64,000 nt of DNA, taken from NCBI RefSeq assembly GCF_018219155.1, contig NZ_CP056123.1:992001-1056000 (forward strand), given 5' to 3'. This stretch comes from Moritella sp. 24 (lineage in GTDB: Bacteria > Pseudomonadota > Gammaproteobacteria > Enterobacterales > Moritellaceae). The notes beneath the pieces were generated by a model, which saw nothing but the letters and a program-made list of their open reading frames with translations, searched no databases and had not been told where the DNA came from. Shown piece by piece: positions 1 through 8,624 of this stretch; position 1 is the first letter of the stretch, and each line of letters opens with the position of its first letter. The position numbers and the translations under genes are program-made.

Positions 1-848
1 AGACAATTGACTTAATTGATGATGCAATTCAAGTGCTATGCACGTTAATCATTTTGTTGATGTCACTTCGTGCTTGGAGTAATGGCATCATGTCATTGCG
101 TGAACTATCGGAGAGTTACGCTGAAGGTAAGTTTAAGAGTCGGGTGAACGAAGTTGGGCCAGAGTCAATTCGAAATCTGATTCGTAATCAACATAAAATG
201 GCAAGTACGATTGATGAACTTGTGACGAAGCAAAAAATGCTTTACGCCACACTTCCTCATGATATTAGAACGCCTTTGGCTGCTATTCAGTTAACGAGCG
301 ATATATTAGTTTCGCACCAAGGGAATAATGATTTTCTGTTAGAGCGTTTAGACGCGCAAGTATGTAGCTTAAATACCTTGTGTGAAAGCAGTCTTCATCT
401 GTTTAAGTTACTCAATAAAGAAGTACTTTTAGCTAAAGATGCAATTAATTTTGCTGATGTGTTGAACCTGACTATTTCAACATTTGGCAGTCGAAAACAA
501 TTCAATACTTTTAATTGTAATCAAATAATTCACAGTGATGCGAAGCTACTTCGTGTGCTGTTTCTTAATCTTTTGTCTAATGCTGAGCGGTATGCAAATG
601 ACACGATTACGATTTCATTTACGTCTTATCCCCATCAAGATGTCGTGAGAGTGAAGGATGACGGGAAGGGGTTTTCAGCACAAATAATATCGGCATTTAA
701 CGACGGTGATATCGCTAATATTCTCAGTAAAGATGGATTTGGAATCGGCTTAGTGTTGATTTTTGAATTGACTAAATTATTAGATGGAAGAGTGATTCTT
801 GATAATCATCGCGATGGTGGTCAGGTGACGATTGTGATGAATCGTTAG
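1..848 (+). CDS. Sensor histidine kinase, 3' part (cut by window edge)
   Basis: The reading frame is open from the first bases, so the true start lies left of the window. What remains begins with a hydrophobic stretch (about codons 8-20) that looks like the last membrane helix, then a HAMP-like linker. A HisKA domain follows with the H-box LPHDIRTPLAAIQ, then a HATPase_c domain with N-box NLLSNAERYAND, G1 DDGKGF and G2 GFGIGL. All elements for autophosphorylation are visible, so it is probably an active inner-membrane kinase. It lacks a receiver domain, and its response regulator is presumably encoded upstream outside the window. The signal is unknown because the sensory half is missing. The gene converges on a DsbA-like gene, with a strong hairpin between them. 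Confidence 0.85.
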   Translation, partial: TIDLIDDAIQVLCTLIILLMSLRAWSNGIMSLRELSESYAEGKFKSRVNEVGPESIRNLIRNQHKMASTIDELVTKQKMLYATLPHDIRTPLAAIQLTSDILVSHQGNNDFLLERLDAQVCSLNTLCESSLHLFKLLNKEVLLAKDAINFADVLNLTISTFGSRKQFNTFNCNQIIHSDAKLLRVLFLNLLSNAERYANDTITISFTSYPHQDVVRVKDDGKGFSAQIISAFNDGDIANILSKDGFGIGLVLIFELTKLLDGRVILDNHRDGGQVTIVMNR

Positions 849-850
849 CT

Positions 851-893
851 CGTTTCCCTCTATTCACAATCGCATTGCAGGTAGAGGGAAACG
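851..893. terminator. Convergent-gene hairpin
   Basis: A perfect 12-bp stem (CGTTTCCCTCTA / TAGAGGGAAACG) with a loop of about 19 nt sits between the convergent kinase and DsbA-like genes. There is no T tract on either side, so it may act as a transcript 3'-end stabiliser rather than a canonical intrinsic terminator. Confidence 0.6.
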
Positions 894-903
894 CTGAACT
901 TGT

Positions 904-1515
904 CTAACTTGATCGTTCTGCCAATTGTTTGATCGTTTCTGATAATTCAGGAATTGATTTATGAGCACGCATATTTATTTTATATCGGCCGTTAACAACG
1001 ATGGTGGGTATTTGCATGATATGAGCTTGTGCTGTTAGTTTTTCGGCACGTACCAGTTGTACCCTTACCTGAGCCTGTTGCTCTGCAGTGAGTTGATTGA
1101 TCGGTGTTAACTGATAGCGATGGAACAGACTGGTTAAAGTGCTCCCTGCAACGGATGCATCTGCTTGAACGAGTAAGAATAGCGCACTCACAAAGTCGTG
1201 AGGCAATGATTTTACTTGAATCGCAGCTGAGTAGTAGAGGGTTGCCGCTGCGCGTGTCACATCATTAAATACAACGTGAGTTTGATAGATAGGTTGCTTA
1301 CTCTGCTCGCTGATAGTGGGTAATATTGTACTTAACTTCCAGCAAGGTCGACACGTTAAAGAAAAAAACTTCTCTACACCAAGACTCTCCTGAGTAAAGC
1401 AATCTTCTACCTTATCGTAATGTTTACCTTTCTGTGGTGCAGCATACGCACCCACTGCCTGACATAATATCAACACGGTCAATATTGATTTTATTATTAC
1501 ATATACTCGTTTCAT
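904..1515 (-). CDS. DsbA-like periplasmic thiol:disulfide oxidoreductase with CRPC active site
   Basis: A DsbA-family thioredoxin-fold protein of about 203 residues. The ATG at 1515 is chosen over an in-frame upstream codon because an AGAGGA Shine-Dalgarno precedes it and a signal peptide (MKRVYVIIKSILTVLIL...) follows. The active site reads SLTCRPCW, so the dipeptide is Arg-Pro rather than the Pro-His of E. coli DsbA. The cis-proline loop appears as IPTIVVNGRYKI. The dipeptide sets redox potential in this family, so the protein may not be a general oxidase. It is probably exported and either oxidises or isomerises cysteines in envelope proteins. No DsbB partner is adjacent. It lies downstream of the DUF417 gene on the same strand but is separated from it by about 200 bp. 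Confidence 0.8.
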   Translation of the reverse strand: MKRVYVIIKSILTVLILCQAVGAYAAPQKGKHYDKVEDCFTQESLGVEKFFSLTCRPCWKLSTILPTISEQSKQPIYQTHVVFNDVTRAAATLYYSAAIQVKSLPHDFVSALFLLVQADASVAGSTLTSLFHRYQLTPINQLTAEQQAQVRVQLVRAEKLTAQAHIMQIPTIVVNGRYKINMRAHKSIPELSETIKQLAERSS

Positions 1516-1722
1516 AATTTCCTCTGGTGCGTTCATTGTAGCTAGAACGCTAGAGTGTAAGTAACCATTTATAACCAGTCTTTAAGAGAGTGTAAGCTTA
1601 CTTTTTTATTCAAAAGGCTTAAATTATCACGATACAGGGAGCTTCCTGTACCGTGAATAATGACGTTACGCCTGCTTTAGCTGGGAAAATAAGAGCAACT
1701 AGTGGTTATTACGATGATACAC

Positions 1723-2568
1723 CTACGCTTTGTTATCTTGCGGGTTTCTAGTGCTATATATTAAGATACAGCCAGCGAATAAAACGAGGTCTTTTATAAT
1801 AAATTGACCGCTGCTGGTGAGTAAGGGGAATCCATGACTTAGCTCATAAGCGGGTAGGCTGATGATGAATGTTTGCGTCGCGAGGAAAGTTGAGCCACCG
1901 ATGAATAACCCGAATGTATTTGCGCTGTTATACTTTAATCCTAAAATAAGTCCAAATACAGCCAGTAATTCAACGACACCAATAAAATAAGAACCATGAA
2001 GTACACTAAAAACGGCGTATATCCAGCTGAAGAATGGGCTTGTCGACATAAGTCGCTCAATACCGTTTGCTTCGATTTGAGTGAACTTCATCCCACCAAT
2101 CCACAGCATCACTAAGATGATCCCCAACCATACAATATGTAGTGACCATTGCTTTAATCGCAGGTGGCCTGCGTAATGGGATGCAATATACGCACTGACA
2201 CCTGCGATAGCTAAATATTTAATTAGACCTTGGCCTGCTCCAATGGCTGGAAAGCCGCCTAAGCTATCGATCCAAACAGGATGGGTTAATAACATCAGCA
2301 TAGGTGTTAAGGCTAATAGCGCATAAATATAAAGAACGTGGGAGCTAAATCTTTGTGTTGGAAAGATGAGTGTAGCGACAACCGTTAACTGTAAAATACC
2401 TAACAGAGCTGATAACCAAGGCCATTCAGGAAAACCAATGACCGATAGTTGAGTGATGAAGTAACTGGTATCCGCATCAGTAAAGCGATTTAATGCAGTC
2501 GTCAGTAAAAATATACCTAATAGCATTCTTGAAATAGCTAAGGCATGTGTTGATCTGATGTTTAACAT
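1723..2568 (-). CDS. DUF417 (YkgB/RclC-like) inner-membrane protein
   Basis: A membrane protein of about 281 residues with several hydrophobic helices. The second half carries the DUF417 pattern: KFTQIEANGIERLMSTSPFF, then GSTFLATQTFIISLP, then SSGQFIIKDLVLFAG near the C-terminus. Family members include E. coli RclC, part of the reactive-chlorine response, but the biochemical role is unknown. The first half looks DoxX-like, and the whole protein is longer than RclC (about 197 residues), suggesting an N-terminal extension. The start at 2568 has GGAG six bases upstream; the earlier in-frame TTG has none. It is divergent from the ArsP-like permease and could share redox or electrophile stress control with it (inference). 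Confidence 0.7.
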   Translation of the reverse strand: MLNIRSTHALAISRMLLGIFLLTTALNRFTDADTSYFITQLSVIGFPEWPWLSALLGILQLTVVATLIFPTQRFSSHVLYIYALLALTPMLMLLTHPVWIDSLGGFPAIGAGQGLIKYLAIAGVSAYIASHYAGHLRLKQWSLHIVWLGIILVMLWIGGMKFTQIEANGIERLMSTSPFFSWIYAVFSVLHGSYFIGVVELLAVFGLILGLKYNSANTFGLFIGGSTFLATQTFIISLPAYELSHGFPLLTSSGQFIIKDLVLFAGCILIYSTRNPQDNKA

Positions 2569-2838
2569 ATTAGTCTCCAAGTCATATCACCTGTAAAGGT
2601 TTAAAGTGAGTAGTATCACTGAAAACTTTAAAGCTTCTCCTTTCTGGAATGTCAAACAACGTTAAGGGTTTATATCTTATTTAATGAACCAACGTGAATT
2701 ATCATCACGCCACGCTATAACGGCATTAATAAAGTCTCTTAACTTCTGTGGATAGAACCTTTGTTGTTCACACTGGACTTCATACTACTAATGATATTTA
2801 GATTATTTACGACGAGATAAATTGGAATAGACTTATTT

Positions 2839-2912
2839 TTATTTCGATAAATATGGAAATAAATTTGACTTAATCTCTCTCAAAGATTATATTTCGAATA
2901 TTCCAGAAATAT
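2839..2912 (+). promoter_or_regulatory. Double-operator promoter of the ArsP-like permease
   Basis: Operator 1 (2839-2862) is TTATTTC-N10-GAAATAA and operator 2 (2889-2912) is ATATTTC-N10-GAAATAT. Both have perfect 7-bp arms and a 10-bp spacer, and they start exactly 50 bp apart. Between them lie a -35 TTGACT (2865-2870), a 17-bp spacer and a -10 TATATT (2888-2893), so operator 2 covers the -10 and start site. The same layout recurs at 24165-24238. The rest of the 357-bp gap from 2569 shows nothing else I can assign. Confidence 0.75.
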
Positions 2913-2925
2913 AGAGATATTAATT

Positions 2926-3849
2926 ATGTTCAACATTACACATGAAATGGTGATGGATACCTTAGGTATGTTTGGTTTCTTAGCCGCCGAATTAACAGTA
3001 CTTTTTTTATTAATTAGTTACGCTGTGGGTGTACTACAAGAGTATATTCCGCCAGCTAAGATCCAACGTATTTTGAGTGGTAAAAACGGTAAGGGTTATA
3101 TCATTGCTGGTTTGTTAGGGGCGATTACACCGTTCTGTTCATGCTCAACGATTCCTTTTTTAAAAGGGCTATTACGTGCAAAAGCTGGGTTTGGCACCAT
3201 GATGGTGTTCTTGTTTGCAAGCCCATTATTAAACCCGATCATCATAGGATTATTTGCGGTGACGTTTGGCGTGAAAGTGACCGTGTTCTATTTTGTTATC
3301 GCCATGAGTGTATCCGTGATAGCGGGTTACACGTTAGAGAAATTGGGATTTGAGAAATACGTAAAACCACAAGCCTATATTGCACCAGAAACAGCATCGA
3401 GTGGTTGTGGTAGTACATGTGGAAGCAAGCCTGCACCGGTCAGTAAATGGAAACGTATTTGGCGTAGTACATGGACTGACTTCACAAAAGTATTACCTTA
3501 TTTAATTGGTGGTATCGCGTTAGGTTCTATGATTTATGGCTTTATGCCTACAGAATTTGTGGCTCGTATTGCCAGTGAAGATAATCCGTTTGCTATACCG
3601 GTAGCCGCTGTTATTGGCATTCCTCTTTATATTCGTGCAGAAGCGGTTATTCCGTTAAGCGCAGCATTAGCAGCAAAAGGTATGAGTCTAGGTGCGGTAA
3701 TGGCGTTGATTATAGGGAGTGCTGGCGCGAGTTTAACAGAAGTAATATTGCTTAAGTCTATCTTCAAAAACCAAATGATCGCTGCGTTCTTATTTGTAAT
3801 CTTGGGTATGGCTGTTGGCGCTGGTTTCCTTTATCAGTTTATTTTTTAA
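2926..3849 (+). CDS. ArsP/YraQ-type permease (DUF318 family)
   Basis: A polytopic permease of 307 residues and about eight helices. It has the family signature PFCSCSTIPFLKG in the first half and a second repeat with IRAEAVIPLSAAL and GSAGASLTEV. This family includes ArsP, which exports trivalent organoarsenicals such as methylarsenite, and uncharacterised YraQ proteins. The central cytoplasmic loop (about residues 150-170) holds the Cys-rich string SSGCGSTCGSKPA, which could bind a thiophilic ligand. The ArsP assignment rests on the family plus the promoter: two palindromic operators matching one over the ArsR gene at 23.7 kb. Substrate specificity cannot be read from sequence. It is monocistronic; the pilin gene follows 105 bp later. 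Confidence 0.75.
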   Translation: MFNITHEMVMDTLGMFGFLAAELTVLFLLISYAVGVLQEYIPPAKIQRILSGKNGKGYIIAGLLGAITPFCSCSTIPFLKGLLRAKAGFGTMMVFLFASPLLNPIIIGLFAVTFGVKVTVFYFVIAMSVSVIAGYTLEKLGFEKYVKPQAYIAPETASSGCGSTCGSKPAPVSKWKRIWRSTWTDFTKVLPYLIGGIALGSMIYGFMPTEFVARIASEDNPFAIPVAAVIGIPLYIRAEAVIPLSAALAAKGMSLGAVMALIIGSAGASLTEVILLKSIFKNQMIAAFLFVILGMAVGAGFLYQFIF

Positions 3850-3954
3850 GTTTGCGTTAATTTAACTCTTTTTTAATTAATCTTTTTTAATTAACTCTGT
3901 GTAACTAAGTATTTTATGGGGCATACTGGAGAAAAATTTTAATTGAGAGAAAAG

Positions 3955-4479
3955 ATGGACTTAATTGCGTCTAAAAGGAGTGGTGGTTTTACACTTATTG
4001 AGCTAGTGATCACGATTATTGTTCTGGGTGTACTTGCTGCCACAGCGATCCCACAGTTTATTAATTTAAAGGGGGATGCTAAAAAATCAGCGGTAGAAAA
4101 TTTTCACGGTAGCCTTCAGGAAACCGTGAGATTGCTGCATATGAAAGCGCAAATTGAGAATATACTCGGTGATGATGTCACGATCACCACGGATTATGGT
4201 GATTATCAATTCTACCGCGGGTATCCTGAAACAAGAAGTGAAGCGACAAGTCCAAGTGCCTACTTTATTGAAACTTTTTTAGCGTTAGGCATACCTGATT
4301 TAGATATTAGAACAAGTACATCAAGAATTGCGACTTATGCCAATGTGAGTGTTTATGAAGACAATGACTTCTCGCGTATTGGTTATGGGACTGGCAATTT
4401 ACTAAGTGATCTGTGCTATGCAGAATACAACCACACAAGTTCAACGCAAACATTTACTGTGAAAACGGATGGCTGCTAA
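3955..4479 (+). CDS. Type IV pilin / pseudopilin-like protein
   Basis: The protein has a class III leader: a short basic N-terminus (MDLIASKRSGG) followed by the cleavage site and hydrophobic helix GFTLIELVITIIVLGVLAA. PilD-type peptidase would cut after Gly, leaving N-methyl-Phe. The mature protein is about 160 residues and ends with a two-Cys C-terminal region (DLCYAEYN...KTDGC), a typical disulfide-bounded D-region. It resembles MSHA-type minor pilins or type II secretion pseudopilins, but no assembly gene is nearby, so it is an orphan. The ATG at 3955 is preferred over an upstream TTG at 3943 because GAGAG lies just before it. Confidence 0.75.
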   Translation: MDLIASKRSGGFTLIELVITIIVLGVLAATAIPQFINLKGDAKKSAVENFHGSLQETVRLLHMKAQIENILGDDVTITTDYGDYQFYRGYPETRSEATSPSAYFIETFLALGIPDLDIRTSTSRIATYANVSVYEDNDFSRIGYGTGNLLSDLCYAEYNHTSSTQTFTVKTDGC

Positions 4480-4505
4480 TTTTTGATTCAACGGATAGTC
4501 ATTGC

Positions 4506-4546
4506 AAGCAATCGGGGTCGTTAACGACTTAGCCCCCTGATTGCTT
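4506..4546 (+). terminator. Hairpin after the pilin gene
   Basis: An imperfect inverted repeat AAGCAATC-GGGG ... CCCCC-TGATTGCTT with a loop that itself contains the palindrome TCGTTAACGA. A strong U tract is lacking, so termination efficiency is uncertain. Confidence 0.45.
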
Positions 4547-4621
4547 ACATTGTTAGAAATGAAAGGTTATGCAGTGAAAGGGTATGCGTGAAATAGTCAC
4601 CTAAGATGAATTACTTTTTCT

Positions 4622-5872
4622 CTAGTTCGGCTGTGCATTAAGTCTATTATTCGACATATTGATTGGTGGCGTGATGATCGCTGTTCTACCTGCCAGCATA
4701 GCGAAACTTGCCCATATAATACTGATACCAGCGGTGATAATTAAGGGTATATTCCAGCTGCCAGTTGCTTCATGTAATGAACCAAAAAGAAGTGGGCCAC
4801 TGGCCGCGAATAGATAGCCCATACACTGTGCCATACCCGATAAAGCTGCGGCTTGGTGAGCATTGTGTGTACGTAACCCCACAAAAGACAAGCCTAGAAT
4901 AAAGCCACCACCACAGCTGAAACCTAATAAGCCCACCCAGAGTACTGCGTATTGTGGCAACGTGAGAAGACCTGTAATCCCCACGAGTGCAAGCAGTGTC
5001 ATGGCTAAACTCAAACCGCGTTTATCTTTCATTTTCCCCATTAGCGGTATTAAAATAATCGCGGGTGCCGCAGAAGCAAGTTGTAAGATCCCGTGGATGT
5101 AACCAGCTTGATGATTTGAGTAGCCGTTATCAACCAAGATACTCGGTAACCAGGCGATGAATGAATACATGATAAAAGAATTAAGAGCGAGAAAACCTGT
5201 AACTTGCCAAGCTGTGATTGAACGCCATAAATAACTATGGCTGTCTATTTCAGCGGTATCGGCGGTTGGCTTTGTATGACGTTTCATTTGTGGTAACCAA
5301 ACCAGCATGGTGATTATCGGCAGTACTATTGTCCCCGCGAGTGCAAACGCCCAATTTGGTATCACTAGCACGTTAAACGTGTCGGCCGCATTAAGTAGCG
5401 GAATTGTCGTGCTTGCGCTAATTGTTGCGCCGATCCCCATGATTAATACATAAATAGCCGTCAACGTAGGCACTTTTTTTGGAAAATCACGTTTTAGCAA
5501 GCTAGGTAGAAGTACGTTGCCAATCGCAATGCCGACACCAATGATACAGGTACCTAAAAACAAGGTGACAGTTGAGCCAGCTGAGCGAATAACAATACCA
5601 CTGGTGATAGCAACAAGTGCTAGCATTAATGATGGTTCGAGTCCTATTTTTCGTGCTAATCCTGATGATAGCGGTGAAAAAAGAGCAAATGCCAGTAAAG
5701 GTAAGGTAGTGAGCATGCCAGCCTGAGTGGCTGATAAAGCAAGATCGTGAGAGATAAATTCTAAAATAGGTCCGATACCAGTGATTGGTCCTCGTAAGTT
5801 ACTGGCGATGAGTAAAATACTCATAATGACCAGTACGGGGTGCACGATATTTGGTTTGTTGTTATGTGGCAT
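4622..5872 (-). CDS. MFS exporter of the CynX/NimT family
   Basis: A major facilitator protein of 416 residues with 12 predicted helices. The N-terminus reads SNLRGPITGIGPIL, the signature of the cyanate/nitroimidazole (CP) subfamily that includes E. coli CynX and NimT. The start ATG at 5872 is preceded by AGAGGA; an upstream in-frame TTG is rejected. It is transcribed divergently from an AraC-type gene at 5965. In E. coli the same pairing (nimR/nimT) controls 2-nitroimidazole export, and I infer a similar self-contained drug-export module here. Substrate is unknown. Confidence 0.75.
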   Translation of the reverse strand: MPHNNKPNIVHPVLVIMSILLIASNLRGPITGIGPILEFISHDLALSATQAGMLTTLPLLAFALFSPLSSGLARKIGLEPSLMLALVAITSGIVIRSAGSTVTLFLGTCIIGVGIAIGNVLLPSLLKRDFPKKVPTLTAIYVLIMGIGATISASTTIPLLNAADTFNVLVIPNWAFALAGTIVLPIITMLVWLPQMKRHTKPTADTAEIDSHSYLWRSITAWQVTGFLALNSFIMYSFIAWLPSILVDNGYSNHQAGYIHGILQLASAAPAIILIPLMGKMKDKRGLSLAMTLLALVGITGLLTLPQYAVLWVGLLGFSCGGGFILGLSFVGLRTHNAHQAAALSGMAQCMGYLFAASGPLLFGSLHEATGSWNIPLIITAGISIIWASFAMLAGRTAIITPPINMSNNRLNAQPN

Positions 5873-5964
5873 ATTTGTGTCCTCTTGAAGCAATTCCTCA
5901 TATTACCCATATCGAACAATTCTGAATTTATGTATATTGACATTTTATTGCTAAAAACAGCCAT

Positions 5965-6753
5965 ATGATGGAATTAGACAACGACACTACGCATTTTGAT
6001 TCAGACAGATATATTGAAAAGGTAAATGCACTGCGAACAACGGGGCTTGAAAGGGATCATGAAATGCCTGTGCATCAGCATGTAAAGTGCCAGCTCGTTA
6101 TGCCTCTCAGTGGCTACGTTCGCTGTACTATTGCTGATGCAATATGGATGGTGCCTGCGAATTGTGCCGTGTGGATCCCGAGTCAAGTGCCACACAGCAA
6201 TCACATTTCTATTTGTGATGATGTGTGTATGTTATTTGTTGATCCAAGCGTATTGGGGATCCCTGATAAAATAAGTACTTTGTCTGTGTCGCCTTTATTA
6301 CGTGAGTTAATTATTAGCTTGGCGAGTAAAAACCAACACTATGCATCTGATGAAAGTGCTGTCAGATTAGCGCAAGTATTGATTGATGAACTTATTTGTA
6401 TGCCTAAAGAACACTTCGATTTTCCGATACCTGTAGAGCCAAGGCTTAATAAAATAGCCAATCAGTTATTAGATAACCCTGCCGATCGTAAAACAGTGGG
6501 GGAGTGGGCGTCGTTACTTGCAATGAGTGAAAGAACATTTTCTCGACTCGTGAAGCAAGAAACTGGAATGACGTTTGGCCGTTGGCGTGGACAACTGCAT
6601 TTAGTGATGGCATTACAAAAATTGTCATCGAACGAATCGGTGCAACGTGTATCAGAAGATTTAGGGTATGAGTCTGTGAGTGCGTTTATTACGTTTTTTA
6701 AGAAGACATTAGGCCGTCCCCCGAAGCAATATATGAAGCAGTCGCGAGATTAA
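5965..6753 (+). CDS. AraC-family regulator, NimR-like
   Basis: 262 residues. The N-terminal part is a cupin sensor domain with an HxH motif (PVHQHVKCQLVMPLSG), and the C-terminal 90 residues form the double HTH (ASLLAMSERTFSRLVKQETG and QRVSEDLGYESVSAFITFFK). NimR of E. coli has this length and order. It is divergent from the NimT-like exporter, with only 92 bp between the two starts, so both promoters must overlap and the protein most likely controls the exporter and itself. The inducer is unknown. Confidence 0.8.
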   Translation: MMELDNDTTHFDSDRYIEKVNALRTTGLERDHEMPVHQHVKCQLVMPLSGYVRCTIADAIWMVPANCAVWIPSQVPHSNHISICDDVCMLFVDPSVLGIPDKISTLSVSPLLRELIISLASKNQHYASDESAVRLAQVLIDELICMPKEHFDFPIPVEPRLNKIANQLLDNPADRKTVGEWASLLAMSERTFSRLVKQETGMTFGRWRGQLHLVMALQKLSSNESVQRVSEDLGYESVSAFITFFKKTLGRPPKQYMKQSRD

Positions 6754-6755
6754 GT

Positions 6756-6797
6756 GGGTGCTCACTCTTATGAGCACCCTCGTTTAACCTTTATTTT
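6756..6797 (+). terminator. Rho-independent terminator after the AraC gene
   Basis: A perfect 9-bp stem GGGTGCTCA / TGAGCACCC with a 6-nt loop (6756-6779), followed by a T-rich stretch ending TTATTTTT. Confidence 0.7.
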
Positions 6798-6862
6798 TAA
6801 AAGACTAAATTAATCGTTAATGGCACTATTTTTTAAAGACTAAGTTAACCGTTAATGGCACT
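6793..6862. repeat. 35-bp tandem duplication at the 3' end of the YceI gene
   Basis: Two adjacent 35-bp copies (6793-6827 and 6828-6862) differ at three positions. The copy inside the gene encodes the last residues VPLTVNLVFKK and the stop. The outer copy, read in its own frame, would encode VPLTINLVF and then stop. It is a duplicated gene end left behind after tandem duplication. Confidence 0.8.
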
Positions 6863-7389
6863 TTGTCAGACAGTGCTAAACCACCTACGGTTGCAGCTAG
6901 ATTAGCAATATTTTCGGCTGGAATGCCAAAATCACTGGCTTGAACAATAACGGGTGTATGCGAACTCACTGTTATTGCATTTTTTGTTTTAGTCACAATA
7001 ACCGGGAAGTTAAATGTTTTTGAGTTACCATGAAAAGACACGGCCGCAGGTACGGTTACTTTTGTAATATCCTGTTTTAATCCTGACAAATCAAACTGTC
7101 CTGTAATGTTGACAGTTGGGTAATATGCGGCATTAAAGAATAATCCACTAACTCGATCATCCCTGATTGATACACCTGTATTAATGTTACCCACAGGTAC
7201 TGATACATTAAATTTACCACTGCTATCGAGATTACCCGTTAGTCCATTAATTGCTGCAGGTTCTACCACAAATTGTTTTTTGATAGTGGCGAAACTGACA
7301 GATGAAAATTCAGACGCAACAGTAAAAGTGTCTGCGGCAAACGATTGAAATGAGAGCAGTACCAGCGATAAAAATATTTTAGTTTTCAT
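6826..7389 (-). CDS. YceI-family periplasmic lipid-binding protein
   Basis: 187 residues with a clear signal peptide (MKTKIFLSLVLLSFQSFA / ADTF). The mature part has the YceI features: an early beta strand ending SSVSFATIKKQF, then INTGVSIRDDRVSGLFF, AYYPTVNITG, and the closing strand VPLTVNLVFKK. YceI proteins form an extended lipocalin-like barrel that binds polyisoprenoids such as ubiquinone-8. A role in isoprenoid quinone handling or alkaline/osmotic response is inferred from the family. The small exported protein at 7415 lies 25 bp upstream on the same strand, so the two probably share a transcript. Confidence 0.8.
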   Translation of the reverse strand: MKTKIFLSLVLLSFQSFAADTFTVASEFSSVSFATIKKQFVVEPAAINGLTGNLDSSGKFNVSVPVGNINTGVSIRDDRVSGLFFNAAYYPTVNITGQFDLSGLKQDITKVTVPAAVSFHGNSKTFNFPVIVTKTKNAITVSSHTPVIVQASDFGIPAENIANLAATVGGLALSDKVPLTVNLVFKK

Positions 7390-7414
7390 GTTTATTTTCC
7401 TTAATTAACGTTGT

Positions 7415-7786
7415 TTAAAACTTAAAGTTGTATCCGGGTTGCACAATGAAGGGGGCTCTGAAGTTATCAGCCATGAAATAATAGATTTCCTGTTCTTCAT
7501 CGTTGACTATCTTGTAGCAATTCCATCCACTACCAAAATCGGAACAATATTTATTCGCTTCGACTTTCCATTGGCCTTCTGATGGTAGTTCATCCCCCTC
7601 AGCTTGCCATAGTGTGAGCCCTGATTTTGAAAAATATTGTACGGTCTTTTTTTTGTGGTGAACGCCGACAAGTGTATTTCCATTGACTAACTGCTTGATT
7701 TCAGCTGTCTTTAATTCTACTTCTGCTGCTGTAACCGTGAATACTGATACCGAGAAAATAATGCTAATTATTGGTAAAACTTTCAT
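7415..7786 (-). CDS. Small exported protein of unknown function
   Basis: A protein of 123 residues with a signal peptide (MKVLPIISIIFSVSVFTVTAA). The start at 7786 has AAGGGG six bases upstream; an earlier in-frame TTG is rejected. The mature part is a small beta-rich domain with a pattern NGNTLVG, then GQWKVEANKYCSDFGSGW, then CYKIV, so two cysteines could form a disulfide. The layout recalls small secreted DUF995-like proteins, but that is a weak match by eye. It sits just upstream of the YceI gene and may be co-transcribed with it. Confidence 0.6.
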   Translation of the reverse strand: MKVLPIISIIFSVSVFTVTAAEVELKTAEIKQLVNGNTLVGVHHKKKTVQYFSKSGLTLWQAEGDELPSEGQWKVEANKYCSDFGSGWNCYKIVNDEEQEIYYFMADNFRAPFIVQPGYNFKF

Positions 7787-7925
7787 ATAAAACCCCTTGT
7801 AACTCAATGGTTAATTTGTTTTATCAATAATATCGCGCTTAATTAAATTGTATTCCTCACGTGTTTATCACATATTTATTACGATTTTAGAATAAGGGAT
7901 ATTTTCATGACTGACCATGACTAAT

Positions 7926-8447
7926 TTAAAGCCTGATTGCTGTTGGCAGCTTTGTTTTATCCATTAAGTTACCATGACTGTCGAGTAATTTTTTTAATTT
8001 GGGGGTGATGATGTTTTCACAAAATGGTCGTTGTGGGTCACTGTCGTAATAATTTTGAATGGATTCGTCAGACAGTTTGAATTGATTAAATTGATAAGCG
8101 CGGGTGATAAGCGGTGTATCGAAGTCTTGTTGCAATAAGGCTAGGTTATGTTTTATTTCAGTTGTTTGATATGGGTCCATCGCATAAACGGCACTGCGAT
8201 ACTTGTCTCGCATCGTATGGTTTTTGGTACTGCTGTGGGTGTGTAAATGAATAGAAATGAGACTTTTTAAGCTGATCACTTCGGGCATATAAGTCACAAT
8301 AATACCTTCTGAAAACCAATCTTGCTCGCCAACAGAAGATAACCAGCCTTGTTCTACTTTTGTTACACCGCGGAGGGATAAAAAGATTGCCTCTGTACAC
8401 CAGTAACATGTACCACTTAGGCCAATTTTTTTAACTGTGTTATCCAT
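7926..8447 (-). CDS. MsrA-like peptide-methionine (S)-S-oxide reductase homologue
   Basis: 173 residues. The N-terminal motif GTCYWCTEAIF corresponds to the GCFWC/xE catalytic motif of MsrA, with Cys14 in the catalytic position. YRSAVY and PFCENIITPKLKK are the other family blocks. Canonical MsrA has Gly directly before the catalytic Cys, and here a Thr is inserted, which is unusual. The enzyme family reduces methionine S-sulfoxide using thioredoxin. The protein resembles a divergent MsrA branch, so substrate could differ. It is divergent from the LysR gene at 8625. Confidence 0.75.
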   Translation of the reverse strand: MDNTVKKIGLSGTCYWCTEAIFLSLRGVTKVEQGWLSSVGEQDWFSEGIIVTYMPEVISLKSLISIHLHTHSSTKNHTMRDKYRSAVYAMDPYQTTEIKHNLALLQQDFDTPLITRAYQFNQFKLSDESIQNYYDSDPQRPFCENIITPKLKKLLDSHGNLMDKTKLPTAIRL

Positions 8448-8624
8448 TTTTATTCCTTAATTAACATTTTCCATATGACAAACTTGCGGCTATCAGATAC
8501 GAAGTAACGCCAAAGTCAGTTTAATTATGGACTATAGAAATGTGAGCTAATGAAGTTTAGTTAAATTATTTTTTGTTATTCACGCTATGATGGTCTGCTA
8601 ACTATCAGGCATGGCGATTATCTT

